A stretch of 64,000 nucleotides of DNA. Source: Nocardia jinanensis (GTDB lineage Bacteria > Actinomycetota > Actinomycetes > Mycobacteriales > Mycobacteriaceae). The notes under the pieces are model-generated. The model did no database searches and had not been told where the DNA came from. It saw only the letters and a list, made by a program, of their open reading frames with translations. Positions 34,512 to 42,166 of the stretch are shown piece after piece. The position numbers and the translations under genes were made by a program. Within the stretch, counting starts at the first letter, position 1. Each line of letters opens with the position of its first letter. The stretch lies in assembly GCF_014645735.1 (NCBI RefSeq), contig NZ_BMMH01000028.1, positions 1 to 64,000 of the forward strand. Reading direction: 5' to 3'.

Positions 34512-35396
34512 ATGACATTCCGGAATGCCACGCGGGTCAACGGGTTCGTCGTGCTACTGATCTGGCTGGTGCTCACGATCGCCCTGGCGGCGGTGGCGGT
34601 AGCGGGATTCGTGGCATTCGCGCAGCATCAGAACGCCCTGGCGCTGGCCGGGGCTATCGTCGCGTGTGTGGTGGGGGCGATCGTGCTGCTCGGTATCACC
34701 GGTCTGACGGTGGTGAACCCGAACGAGGCCAAGGTCGTCCAGTTCTTCGGGCGCTACATAGGTTCGGTCAGCGAACCGGGATTCTTCTCGGTGCTGCCGC
34801 TCACCGACCGGCGCAGCATCTCGTTGCGGGTCCGCAACTTCGAGACCCAGAAACTGAAGGTCAACGACGCCGACGGCAATCCCGTGGAGATCGCGGCGGT
34901 GGTCGTCTACAAGGTCGTCGACAGCTTCAAAGCCGCCTTCGCTGTCGATGACTACGAGGAGTATGTGGCCACCCAGTCCGAGGCCGCCGTCCGGCACCTG
35001 GCCACCACTCATCCCTACGACGCGCACGACGCCGGCCGCACCAGCTTGCGTGATGGCGCCGAGGTCGCCGAGGAACTCACGGTGGAACTGCGCGACCGCA
35101 CCGAGACAGCGGGTATCGAGGTGATCGAGGCGCGGATCACCCACCTCGCGTACGCGCCCGAGATCGCGCAGGCGATGCTGGTCCGTCAGCAGGCGGCGCA
35201 GGTGGTGGCCGCCCGGACTCAGATCGTCGAGGGAGCGGTGGGCATGGTCGGGCTGGCGCTCAACCGGCTCGCCGCCGAGGGAATGGTGGAACTCGACGAG
35301 GAACGCAAAGCCAGCATGGTGTCGAATCTGCTGGTGGTGCTGTGCGGTGATCGGCCGACTCAGCCGGTGGTCAATGCGGGATCGCTGTACAGCTGA
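34512..35396 (+). CDS. SPFH/band 7 (stomatin-like) membrane protein
   Basis: 294 residues behind GGGAGGA. Two hydrophobic segments (about 12-38 and 43-66) anchor the protein; residues 70-260 form an SPFH domain (GLTVVNPNEAKVVQFFGRYIGSV, LRVRNFETQKLKVNDADGNPVEI, AAVVVYKVVDSFKAAFAVDDYEEYV) with the late TETAGIEVIEARITHLAYAPEIAQAMLVRQQA. SPFH proteins assemble into ring scaffolds at membranes and often affect protease or stress functions. The stop overlaps the small DNA-binding protein (TGATG), so the two are co-expressed. The specific role is unknown. Confidence 0.9.
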   Translation: MTFRNATRVNGFVVLLIWLVLTIALAAVAVAGFVAFAQHQNALALAGAIVACVVGAIVLLGITGLTVVNPNEAKVVQFFGRYIGSVSEPGFFSVLPLTDRRSISLRVRNFETQKLKVNDADGNPVEIAAVVVYKVVDSFKAAFAVDDYEEYVATQSEAAVRHLATTHPYDAHDAGRTSLRDGAEVAEELTVELRDRTETAGIEVIEARITHLAYAPEIAQAMLVRQQAAQVVAARTQIVEGAVGMVGLALNRLAAEGMVELDEERKASMVSNLLVVLCGDRPTQPVVNAGSLYS

Positions 35397-35569
35397 TGTC
35401 CGAACGCAAGAAGGTCCTGCTCCGGCTCGACCCCGCGGTTCACGACGCTGTCGCCAAATGGGCGGCCGACGATCTGCGGAGTGTGAACGCTCAGATCGAG
35501 TTCGCCCTCCGGCGGGCGCTGGACCAGGCCGGTCGCTCCCCGCGGCCGTCCCGGGGCGACGAGAGCTGA
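35396..35569 (+). CDS. Small ribbon-helix-helix (Arc-type) DNA-binding protein
   Basis: 57 residues from ATG 35396, overlapping the SPFH stop. The RHH fold is recognisable: KKVLLRLDPAVHDAVAKWAA gives the ribbon strand and first helix, and SVNAQIEFALRRAL the second helix; the Arg/Ser/Pro tail is disordered. RHH proteins bind palindromic operators as dimers, so it probably binds the nested palindrome at 34475-34498 and represses its own operon. It resembles antitoxin-type RHH proteins, but no toxin gene is present, which makes the SPFH protein its only partner. Confidence 0.8.
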   Translation: MSERKKVLLRLDPAVHDAVAKWAADDLRSVNAQIEFALRRALDQAGRSPRPSRGDES

Positions 35570-35580
35570 GGGGACCGGAC

Positions 35581-35613
35581 TCCCGGCCCGGAGAATTCCT
35601 CCCCGGGCCGGGA
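35581..35613 (+). terminator. Terminator-like hairpin after the SPFH-RHH operon
   Basis: TCCCGGCCCGG (35581-35591) pairs with CCGGGCCGGGA (35603-35613) around an 11-base loop. No T tract, which is common in actinobacteria. Confidence 0.6.
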
Positions 35614-35772
35614 ACGCGCGCGTTCGTCGCTGTCGAATGTGACCCCTCGCGCCGGGGCCGCCTTTCGGGCCCGTTCCGATCGATCGCGCGCTGTCGCGGA
35701 GCCGACTGTCTACGCGGTACCGGAATTACAGCGGCTCGGCGGTCGGCGGCACCAGGCCCGGCCGGGGCGATC

Positions 35773-36660
35773 TCATCGCGGTCGATCGAGGTCCACGGGC
35801 CGAAGTGGTTTATGGGTGACGAAGATCGCCGTCCCCGGAAACAGTTGTCCACGTAGCGGACTCCACTGGCCCCATTCCCGGTCCAGCCATTCCGGCCATT
35901 CCGGCTCGACGATATCGTCGAGCACCAATCCGGCCCCTACTATCTCCCGGACCCGGTCACCGATCGTCCGGTGGTGTTCCACATAGGTGCACCGGCCCTC
36001 GCTGTCGATTTCGGTGTACGGCGTGCGATCGAAGTAGGGGATCACCGCTTCGAGGCCTTCCGGGCCGGGATCGTCGCGGAAGATCCAGCGCATCGGATGA
36101 TTCACCGCGAACACCCAGCGACCACCCGGCCGCAGCACCCGGGCGACCTCCCGCATCACCAGGGCGGAGTCGGCGACGAACGGCACTGCGCCGAAGGCCG
36201 AACAGGCGAGATCGAACGATTCGTCCGCGAACGGCAGCGCTTCGGCGCCGGCCTGGACCAGCGGCACCCGGGGCCCACCCTCGTCCATGGCCGCAAGCCC
36301 CCGCGACAACATGCCCATCGAGATATCCAGGCCCACCGGGTGCGCGCCCTGTCCGGCCAGCCAGCGGGCGCACGGTGCCGAACCGCACCCGACCTCGAGG
36401 ATCCGTTTGCCGGTGACCTCGCCGAGGAACCGCATATCGCCCTCGTGCAGGCCCTCCGGGCACCAGATGAATTCGCCGCCTGCGCTGTCGGTACCCAGGA
36501 ATTCTCCGTGCGTATCGTGGTACTGGCCGGCGTCGGCATCCCACCAGCGCCGGTTCGCGCGTTCGCTCTCGGGTGAGTCGACCCGCAGGCGTGCCGCACC
36601 CGCGGTCCCCAGCAGTTCGGTGGCCTGAGCGTGGCGATCTTGAACGAGGTCGTCGGACAC
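35773..36660 (-). CDS. Class I SAM-dependent methyltransferase
   Basis: 295 residues from GTG 36660. Motif I is ILEVGCGSAPCARWLAGQG, motif II region VPLVQAGAEALPFADESFDLACSAFG, and motif III LRPGGRWVFAVNHP. The N-terminus (SERANRRWWDADAGQYHDTHGEFLG) and the C-terminal WPEWLDREWGQWSPLRG are conserved in an actinobacterial group next to rpsA, but the acceptor substrate is unknown. The longer upstream frame lacks a start signal; TAGGCT stands seven bases before the GTG, predicting a leaderless mRNA. Confidence 0.85.
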   Translation of the reverse strand: MSDDLVQDRHAQATELLGTAGAARLRVDSPESERANRRWWDADAGQYHDTHGEFLGTDSAGGEFIWCPEGLHEGDMRFLGEVTGKRILEVGCGSAPCARWLAGQGAHPVGLDISMGMLSRGLAAMDEGGPRVPLVQAGAEALPFADESFDLACSAFGAVPFVADSALVMREVARVLRPGGRWVFAVNHPMRWIFRDDPGPEGLEAVIPYFDRTPYTEIDSEGRCTYVEHHRTIGDRVREIVGAGLVLDDIVEPEWPEWLDREWGQWSPLRGQLFPGTAIFVTHKPLRPVDLDRPR

Positions 36661-36667
36661 GATGCGA

Positions 36668-36673
36668 AGCCTA
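36668..36673 (-). promoter_or_regulatory. -10 box of the methyltransferase gene (leaderless)
   Basis: Minus strand: TAGGCT, seven bases, GTG. Confidence 0.5.
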
Positions 36674-36695
36674 TAGATCCGCTGCGGGGGGTCGT

Positions 36696-36725
36696 TTGCC
36701 CGCCCGGTTCCGGGTCGCGTACGCT
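36696..36725 (+). promoter_or_regulatory. Promoter of rpsA
   Basis: TTGCCC (36696-36701), 18 bases, TACGCT (36720-36725). Transcription would begin near 36732 and give a leader of about 95 bases. Confidence 0.5.
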
Positions 36726-36827
36726 GAACGCGCAAGTGATCACACCTGGAGCAGCTGGGTGTATCGCAGCGTACCGAAAGTCTCAATGTCCGCAACCGAT
36801 CACAATCCGTCCGGAGCAAACCGCCAC

Positions 36828-38297
36828 ATGCCCACCACCGTCACCTCGCCGCAGGTAGCCGTTAACGACATCGGCTCTGCGGAGGATTTCCTCGCCGCCA
36901 TCGACGCCACGATCAAGTACTTCAACGACGGCGATATCGTCGAAGGAACCATCGTCAAAGTCGACCGCGACGAGGTCCTGCTCGACATCGGTTACAAAAC
37001 CGAAGGCGTCATCCCGTCTCGCGAGCTCTCCATCAAACACGATGTCGACCCGAACGAGGTCGTTTCCGTGGGTGATGAGGTGGAGGCTCTTGTCCTCACC
37101 AAGGAGGACAAAGAGGGTCGCTTGATCCTGTCCAAGAAACGGGCGCAGTACGAGCGCGCCTGGGGCACGATCGAGGAGCTCAAGGAGAAGGACGAGGCCG
37201 TCCGCGGCACCGTGATCGAGGTCGTCAAGGGCGGTCTGATTCTCGATATCGGTCTGCGCGGCTTCCTGCCCGCCTCACTGGTCGAGATGCGTCGTGTCCG
37301 CGATCTGCAGCCGTACGTCGGCAAGGAGATCGAGGCCAAGATCATCGAGCTCGACAAGAACCGCAACAACGTGGTTCTGTCGCGCCGGGCCTGGCTGGAG
37401 CAGACCCAGTCCGAGGTGCGCAGCGAATTCCTGCACCAGCTGCAGAAGGGCCAGGTCCGCAAGGGTGTGGTCTCCTCCATCGTCAACTTCGGCGCGTTCG
37501 TCGATCTCGGCGGTGTCGACGGTCTGGTGCACGTCTCCGAGCTGTCCTGGAAGCACATCGATCACCCGTCCGAGGTGGTCGAGGTGGGCAACGAGGTCAC
37601 CGTCGAGGTTCTCGACGTCGACCTGGACCGCGAGCGCGTTTCGCTGTCGTTGAAGGCCACCCAGGAAGATCCCTGGCGGCAGTTCGCCCGGACCCACGCC
37701 ATCGGCCAGATCGTGCCGGGCAAGGTCACCAAGCTGGTGCCGTTCGGCGCGTTCGTCCGCGTCGAAGAGGGCATCGAGGGCCTGGTGCACATCTCCGAGC
37801 TCGCCGAGCGTCACGTCGAGGTCCCGGACCAGGTCGTGGTCGTGGGCGACGACGCGATGGTCAAGGTCATCGATATCGACCTGGAGCGTCGCCGGATCTC
37901 GCTGAGCCTCAAGCAGGCCAACGAGGACTACAGCGCCGAATTCGATCCGTCGAAGTACGGCATGGCCGACAGCTACGACGAGCAGGGCAACTACATCTTC
38001 CCCGAGGGCTTCGATCCCGAGACCAACGAATGGCTCGAGGGCTTCGACAAGCAGCGCGAAGAGTGGGAAGGCCGCTACGCCGAGGCGGAGCGCCGGCACA
38101 AGATGCACACCGCGCAGATGGAGAAGATGGCGGCCGACGCCGCTGCCGAGGCCGTCAACGGCGGCGGTTCGTCGAACTACTCCTCCGAGAGCGGCGGCGC
38201 GCAGTCCACCTCCAGCCAGCCGGAGTCCGGTGGCGGGTCGCTGGCCAGCGACGCTCAGCTCGCGGCCCTGCGGGAGAAGCTGTCCGGTAACGCCTGA
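36828..38297 (+). CDS. rpsA: 30S ribosomal protein S1
   Basis: 489 residues from ATG 36828 (PTTVTSPQVAVND), with GGAG 11 bases upstream; the much longer open frame upstream crosses the promoter. Four S1 RNA-binding domains cover about residues 35-105, 122-190, 207-277 and 294-362 (for example GDIVEGTIVKVDRDEVLLDIGYK and GVVSSIVNFGAFVDLGGVDGLVHVSELS). The C-terminus is an acidic to Ser/Gly-rich tail ending SLASDAQLAALREKLSGNA, nearly identical to the mycobacterial protein. Binds mRNA on the small subunit and helps initiation on structured leaders. Confidence 0.98.
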   Translation: MPTTVTSPQVAVNDIGSAEDFLAAIDATIKYFNDGDIVEGTIVKVDRDEVLLDIGYKTEGVIPSRELSIKHDVDPNEVVSVGDEVEALVLTKEDKEGRLILSKKRAQYERAWGTIEELKEKDEAVRGTVIEVVKGGLILDIGLRGFLPASLVEMRRVRDLQPYVGKEIEAKIIELDKNRNNVVLSRRAWLEQTQSEVRSEFLHQLQKGQVRKGVVSSIVNFGAFVDLGGVDGLVHVSELSWKHIDHPSEVVEVGNEVTVEVLDVDLDRERVSLSLKATQEDPWRQFARTHAIGQIVPGKVTKLVPFGAFVRVEEGIEGLVHISELAERHVEVPDQVVVVGDDAMVKVIDIDLERRRISLSLKQANEDYSAEFDPSKYGMADSYDEQGNYIFPEGFDPETNEWLEGFDKQREEWEGRYAEAERRHKMHTAQMEKMAADAAAEAVNGGGSSNYSSESGGAQSTSSQPESGGGSLASDAQLAALREKLSGNA

Positions 38298-38330
38298 GCG
38301 GCGAATATCGGTAGCCGATAGCTGAACGGA

Positions 38331-38363
38331 AAGACCCCGGTCCCTGTGGGCCGGGGTCTTTTC
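38331..38363 (+). terminator. Rho-independent terminator after rpsA
   Basis: AAGACCCCGG (38331-38340) pairs with CCGGGGTCTT (38351-38360), followed by TTC. It also lies at the end of the convergent reductase gene. Confidence 0.8.
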
Positions 38364-38366
38364 ACG

Positions 38367-39044
38367 TCAGTAGCCGACGGTGAACCGGCGCTGTATGTAC
38401 TGCGGAAGCTGCACCTCGTCCAGTAACGCCACCGCGATATCCTCGGCCGAGATATCGCGTCCACCGGTATCGAGCAGTTGATCGCCGCCTATCCGGAAGC
38501 GGCCGGTCCGTTCACCCGGTTCGATCCGGCCCGAGGACGGGCTCAGATAGGTCCAGAGACGATTGGACGTGCGATAGACGTTCAGCGCGTCCCGCAGTGC
38601 GGCGACGACACGGCGGTACTCGCGGGGGACACCGAGGCCGGTGGGTAGGTTGTCCGCGAAGTCGGGCTCGTCCACGAGCTGCCGGCCGGGCGCCACCTCC
38701 AGACTGCCCGCGCCACCGACCACGAGCACCCGGATCGCCGGATGCCGGTCCAGTGCCGCCACCATCGCCTGCGCGCCCGAGACGAAATCATCTGCCCGCG
38801 CGATCGTTTCCTCGATTCCGTGCCCGGCATTGACGGCACTGATCACGATATCCAGGCCCGCGATCGCTCCGGCGATGCTCTCCGCGTCGCGCCAGTCCGC
38901 CACCTGCCAGGCGATGCCGTCCCGATCCCGGGGGACGCGGGATTCGTCGGTGGTGAGGGCCCGTACGAGATGACCGCGGCGTACGGCCTCCGCGACCACG
39001 CGCGAACCGATGACACCGGTCGCGCCGAAAACTCCGATATGCAT
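38367..39044 (-). CDS. NAD(P)-binding NmrA/YwnB-like reductase
   Basis: 225 residues from ATG 39044, with AGGAG seven bases ahead. Rossmann motif MHIGVFGATGVIGSRVVAEAVRRGHLVRAL at the N-terminus, then DIVISAVNAG and VLVVGGAGSLEV. There is no YxxxK pair typical of classical SDRs, consistent with the atypical NmrA-like group. It is divergent from a TetR gene with a shared 88-base region, so TetR likely represses it. Confidence 0.85.
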   Translation of the reverse strand: MHIGVFGATGVIGSRVVAEAVRRGHLVRALTTDESRVPRDRDGIAWQVADWRDAESIAGAIAGLDIVISAVNAGHGIEETIARADDFVSGAQAMVAALDRHPAIRVLVVGGAGSLEVAPGRQLVDEPDFADNLPTGLGVPREYRRVVAALRDALNVYRTSNRLWTYLSPSSGRIEPGERTGRFRIGGDQLLDTGGRDISAEDIAVALLDEVQLPQYIQRRFTVGY

Positions 39045-39061
39045 ACCCACTCCTGCTCCAT

Positions 39062-39082
39062 GCCGTGCATTTACTACACGGC
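39062..39082. promoter_or_regulatory. Inverted repeat in the divergent reductase/TetR promoter region
   Basis: GCCGTG (39062-39067) and CACGGC (39077-39082) are separated by nine AT-rich bases. Size and place fit a TetR dimer site. A further TGCACGG follows at 39093. Confidence 0.45.
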
Positions 39083-39119
39083 GTTCAGAAACTGCACGGG
39101 GAATTTTAGCGGCCCTCTG

Positions 39120-39125
39120 TAGTGT
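39120..39125 (+). promoter_or_regulatory. -10 box of the TetR gene (leaderless)
   Basis: TAGTGT, seven bases, then GTG 39133. Confidence 0.45.
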
Positions 39126-39132
39126 GTCAACC

Positions 39133-39837
39133 GTGGCCGAGGTAGTGATGAGTCGCCGGGAGCGCCTGCGCGCGGAAACCACCCGCGAGATCAAGGCGAT
39201 CGCTTTGCGGCTGCTCGCCGAGGGCGGGCCCGATGCGATAGCGCTGCGGGCGATCGCCCGGGAGATGGGCATGACCGCGGGCGCCGTCTACGGCTACTAC
39301 GCGACCCGCGACGACCTCATTTCGACGCTGATCGCCGATGTCTATACAGCCTTGGTCGACCGTCTCGAAGCGGCGCGGGACGCCGCCCCGGCGGACGATC
39401 CCGGTGCTCGAATAGTCGCCTGGGGCGAAGCGGTGCGCGGCTGGTCGGTGGAGCGTCCCGCGGAATTCCGGCTCGTCTACGGAGATCCGGTCCCCGGCTA
39501 CCGGCCGCCTCCCGGTGGGCCGGCGGCCGAAGCCGAACTGCGGGCCTGTACCGGTTTGGTCGGTCTGGCAGCGGCGGTCTGGCCCCGGCGACCCGGCCGG
39601 CCCGAGGACGGCCAATTCGGCTGGGGCGATTTCGAGCCGGGCCTCACCGCGCACGTCCGGTCGGAATTTCCCGGCCTGCCACCCGCCGGACTCGCTCTCG
39701 CACTGCGTATGTGGGGCCGGATGCACGGTCTCGTCGCGCTCGAGGTGTACGGCCATCTGCGTCCCCAGTCGGCCGATCCGGCCAAACTGTTCCGCGTCGA
39801 GATGTGTGAGCTGGTCCGCGAACTGGGGCTTCGATAG
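39133..39837 (+). CDS. TetR-family transcriptional regulator
   Basis: 234 residues from GTG 39133; ATG 39148 (MSRRERLRAE) with GAGG ahead is nearly as good. The DNA-binding domain reads IALRLLAEGGPDAIALRAIAREMGMTAGAVYGYYATRDDLISTLIADV. The C-terminal domain (WSVERPAEFRLVYGDPVPGY) belongs to the TetR_C_33-type group as I recall. Probably controls itself and the divergent reductase. Confidence 0.9.
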   Translation: MAEVVMSRRERLRAETTREIKAIALRLLAEGGPDAIALRAIAREMGMTAGAVYGYYATRDDLISTLIADVYTALVDRLEAARDAAPADDPGARIVAWGEAVRGWSVERPAEFRLVYGDPVPGYRPPPGGPAAEAELRACTGLVGLAAAVWPRRPGRPEDGQFGWGDFEPGLTAHVRSEFPGLPPAGLALALRMWGRMHGLVALEVYGHLRPQSADPAKLFRVEMCELVRELGLR

Positions 39838-39845
39838 GCCTGGGC

Positions 39846-39883
39846 ACAACAGTGGCCCGGTCCGAGGACCGGGCCACCGTTGT
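39846..39883. terminator. Long hairpin between convergent TetR and a small ORF
   Basis: ACAAC-A-GTGGCCCGGTC (39846-39862) pairs with GACCGGGCCAC-C-GTTGT (39867-39883), with a single mismatch and a CGAG loop. Likely a bidirectional terminator. Confidence 0.75.
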
Positions 39884-39893
39884 CCGTCGGGAA

Positions 39894-40106
39894 CTAGCCT
39901 GCCGGGACCGGGACCCAGCGCGGCCAGACGATCGACGGACGCGGGCGATGAGCGGCGAGACTGTGGCGTGCTGCGATGGTGAAAACGCGGAACCAGGGGC
40001 GGCGGTTCTTCGACAGATAGGCCGCGACGGCCGGGATGGCGAGACAGTGCACCCGGCCCGGCGCCCCCAGCCGGTGCCGGCCTGTGCGGTAGTGCCTGAT
40101 GCGCAT
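39894..40106 (-). CDS. Small basic hypothetical protein
   Basis: 70 residues from ATG 40106 with AAGGA six bases ahead (the longer frame to 40271 lacks a start signal). The product is Arg/His-rich with a short hydrophobic middle (VHCLAIPAVAAYLS) and ends WPRWVPVPAG. No family is recognised. It ends right at the long hairpin, which supports it as a transcribed unit. Confidence 0.45.
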   Translation of the reverse strand: MRIRHYRTGRHRLGAPGRVHCLAIPAVAAYLSKNRRPWFRVFTIAARHSLAAHRPRPSIVWPRWVPVPAG

Positions 40107-40289
40107 GCTCGTTCCTTTGCTATCCGTGACAGAAGCTGTGAATCGGGGCCTGCACTCAGGCCGAACACTAGCCCAGCATCTGGCGTAATCAGGACATTTG
40201 TGGCGTTCCACCGTGGCAGGGCGTGTCGAGAAGGTATAGGGCGGCGGCCTCGCTGCCGGTTCGGTGCCCATGGATGCGAGACTGAGCGA

Positions 40290-41495
40290 ATGTTACGAAT
40301 CGGCCTCACCGGCGGTATGGGAGCGGGCAAATCGACGGTCGCGCGGGCGCTCGTGCAGCGGGGCGCGGTGCTCATCGATTCCGATGTCATCGCCCGCGAA
40401 GTAGTCGCTCCCGGAACGCCGGGCCTCGCGGCCCTCACCGAGGCGTTCGGCACGGATATCCTGGCGGCCGACGGGAGCCTCGATCGTCCGGCGCTGGCGG
40501 CCAAGGCTTTTCGCGACGACGAATCCCGTACCACGCTGAACTCCATCACCCACCCGTTGGTCGGGCAGCGCACGGCTGAACTCTTCGCCGCCGCCGCACC
40601 GGACGCCATTGTGGTGCAGGACGTTCCGCTGCTGGTGGAGAACCATATGGCACCCTTCATGAACCTGGTGCTGATCGTGGATGTCGCCGCCGAGACCCGG
40701 ATCCGGCGCCTGGTCGAGTTCCGCGGCGTACCCGAGGCCGACGCGCGGGCGCGGATCGCCGCTCAGGCGACCGACGATCAGCGCTACGCCGCCGCGGATG
40801 TGCTGTTGGACAACAACGGGCCCGCCGGAGTGGTCGAACAGACCGTCTACCGGCTCTGGGACGAACGGCTGGTGCCTTTCGAAGCCAATCTGCGGTCCGG
40901 CACGGCGGTGCGCCCGGAGCCGCGGATCGTGGAATCGGACCCGCAGTGGCCGGCCCAGGCGCAGCGGCTGATCGCGCGGCTCCGGCTGGCGGCCGGCGCG
41001 GCGGCCGTGCGGGTCGACCATATCGGTTCGACCTCGGTACCCGCTCTGCCCGCGAGGGATGTTCTCGACCTGCAGATCACCGTCGCCGACCTGGCCACGG
41101 CCGATACGATCCGCGACGCACTGGCAGGTGCCGGGTTCCCGGCGATACCGGAACACACCCACGACAGCCCGAAACCGGCCCTCGGCGACGAATCGGCGGA
41201 TCCGGTTCGCTGGGAGAAGCGGGTGCACGGCAGTGCGGATCCCGGCCGCCCGGCATATGTGCACGTGCGGGCCGCGGGAAGCCCCGGGCAGCAGTTCGCG
41301 CTCGCGTTCCGTGACTGGCTGCGCGCCGAGGCGGGCGCACGCGCGGAGTACGCGGAAGTGAAGCGCGGAGCCGCGGCGGCGGCCGCCGGGCTCGCGGCCC
41401 ATGAGGCGATGGCGGCCTATCCGGCGGTGAAGGAACCCTGGTTCGATTCGGTGTACGAGCGGGTGTCGCTCTGGCGCGCCGCGCACCCGGAGTAG
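40290..41495 (+). CDS. coaE: Dephospho-CoA kinase fused to a GrpB (UPF0157) domain
   Basis: 401 residues from ATG 40290 (MLRIGLTGG). Residues 1-200 are the kinase, with P-loop GLTGGMGAGKST, DSDVIAREVVAPG and the lid RIAAQATDDQRYAAADVLLDN; it phosphorylates dephospho-CoA in the last step of CoA synthesis. Residues 215-395 are a GrpB domain (ESDPQWPAQAQRLIARL, VRVDHIGSTSVPALPARDVLDLQITV), a nucleotidyltransferase-like fold. The same fusion occurs in mycobacteria, where the second domain is reported to help folding or stability. Lies downstream of rpsA as in M. tuberculosis. Confidence 0.96.
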   Translation: MLRIGLTGGMGAGKSTVARALVQRGAVLIDSDVIAREVVAPGTPGLAALTEAFGTDILAADGSLDRPALAAKAFRDDESRTTLNSITHPLVGQRTAELFAAAAPDAIVVQDVPLLVENHMAPFMNLVLIVDVAAETRIRRLVEFRGVPEADARARIAAQATDDQRYAAADVLLDNNGPAGVVEQTVYRLWDERLVPFEANLRSGTAVRPEPRIVESDPQWPAQAQRLIARLRLAAGAAAVRVDHIGSTSVPALPARDVLDLQITVADLATADTIRDALAGAGFPAIPEHTHDSPKPALGDESADPVRWEKRVHGSADPGRPAYVHVRAAGSPGQQFALAFRDWLRAEAGARAEYAEVKRGAAAAAAGLAAHEAMAAYPAVKEPWFDSVYERVSLWRAAHPE

Positions 41496-41529
41496 TGACC
41501 GCGCGGCGGTGGGCGCCGCCCCCGCTGGT

Positions 41530-42054
41530 TTACAGCCAGGTGAGTGGCATATCGAGGGAGGCCGTCCAAGCCTGGAAGTCGTAACCGTGGGCGGCGATAC
41601 CGGCGATCGCCGCAGTGGCGGTGGCCACCGCCTTCTCCGCGGTCGGCGCGTCGAGCAAACCGGCGGTATGCGCGGCCAGAAGTTCGTCGACGTCCAGTAG
41701 CTCGGTTTCGTGTCCCCTTCTGACGACCAGGTCCAGATAATGGTCGACCGATCGCCATTTACCGGGCTCGACCTCGCCGAATTCGCCGATATCGATGTAG
41801 TAGTCCTGGTTGCGCATATGCGCCGGATTGAAATGGAAAACCGAAGCGCGCAGATTCACCGAGGGCAGCAGCCACGATTCCAGATAATGGAATTGCGGAT
41901 GGTCGGCGGTGCGGGCCATGTACAGCCCCCAGGGTTCGAGGTGGTAGCGCTCCACCTCGCGGACGAAACCCTTCGGGTCGGTATTGGTCAGCTCCGCGAT
42001 ATCGAAGTACTCCACCTTGGGCCGATGGACGTCCACGCTGGATACCTGTGTCAC
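41530..42054 (-). CDS. DUF402 domain protein (Rv1632c-like)
   Basis: 174 residues. DUF402 features are clear: GLYMARTADHPQFHYLESWLLPSVNLRASVFHFNP, then DYYIDIGEFGEVEPGKWRSVDHYLDLVVRRGHETELLDVDELLAAHTAGLLD. Relatives such as FomD-like and nucleotide phosphatase (Ntdp) proteins hydrolyse nucleotides with metal, but this one is unassigned. GTG 42054 is preceded by TAGATT eight bases upstream. Divergent from uvrB with 112 bases between, as in M. tuberculosis. Confidence 0.85.
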   Translation of the reverse strand: MTQVSSVDVHRPKVEYFDIAELTNTDPKGFVREVERYHLEPWGLYMARTADHPQFHYLESWLLPSVNLRASVFHFNPAHMRNQDYYIDIGEFGEVEPGKWRSVDHYLDLVVRRGHETELLDVDELLAAHTAGLLDAPTAEKAVATATAAIAGIAAHGYDFQAWTASLDMPLTWL

Positions 42055-42062
42055 AGGTGCCG

Positions 42063-42068
42063 AATCTA
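42063..42068 (-). promoter_or_regulatory. -10 box of the DUF402 gene (leaderless)
   Basis: Minus strand: TAGATT, eight bases, GTG. Confidence 0.45.
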
Positions 42069-42137
42069 CCCACTCGGGACCCTGGCGCGCAGCGGGCAGG
42101 TCCGGCGGGTGCCGTCGGCCGGACGACGACTCCGATC

Positions 42138-42160
42138 CTGTCGGTGACCGCGCCTAGTCT
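42138..42160 (+). promoter_or_regulatory. PafBC-type DNA damage promoter of uvrB (leaderless)
   Basis: CTGTCGGTG (42138-42146), eight bases, TAGTCT (42155-42160), six bases, ATG 42167. Differs from TTGTCRGTG-N8-TANNNT only at the first base. No LexA-type TCGAAC-N4-GTTCGA box is seen near it. Confidence 0.7.
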
Positions 42161-42166
42161 TGGGGC

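Noticed and set aside
35396..35569. RHH gene as an antitoxin
   Set aside because: No toxin-like gene follows; the only coupled gene encodes an SPFH protein.
36573..36827. N-terminal extension of rpsA
   Set aside because: Covers the promoter and leader; ribosomal S1 N-terminus begins at 36828.
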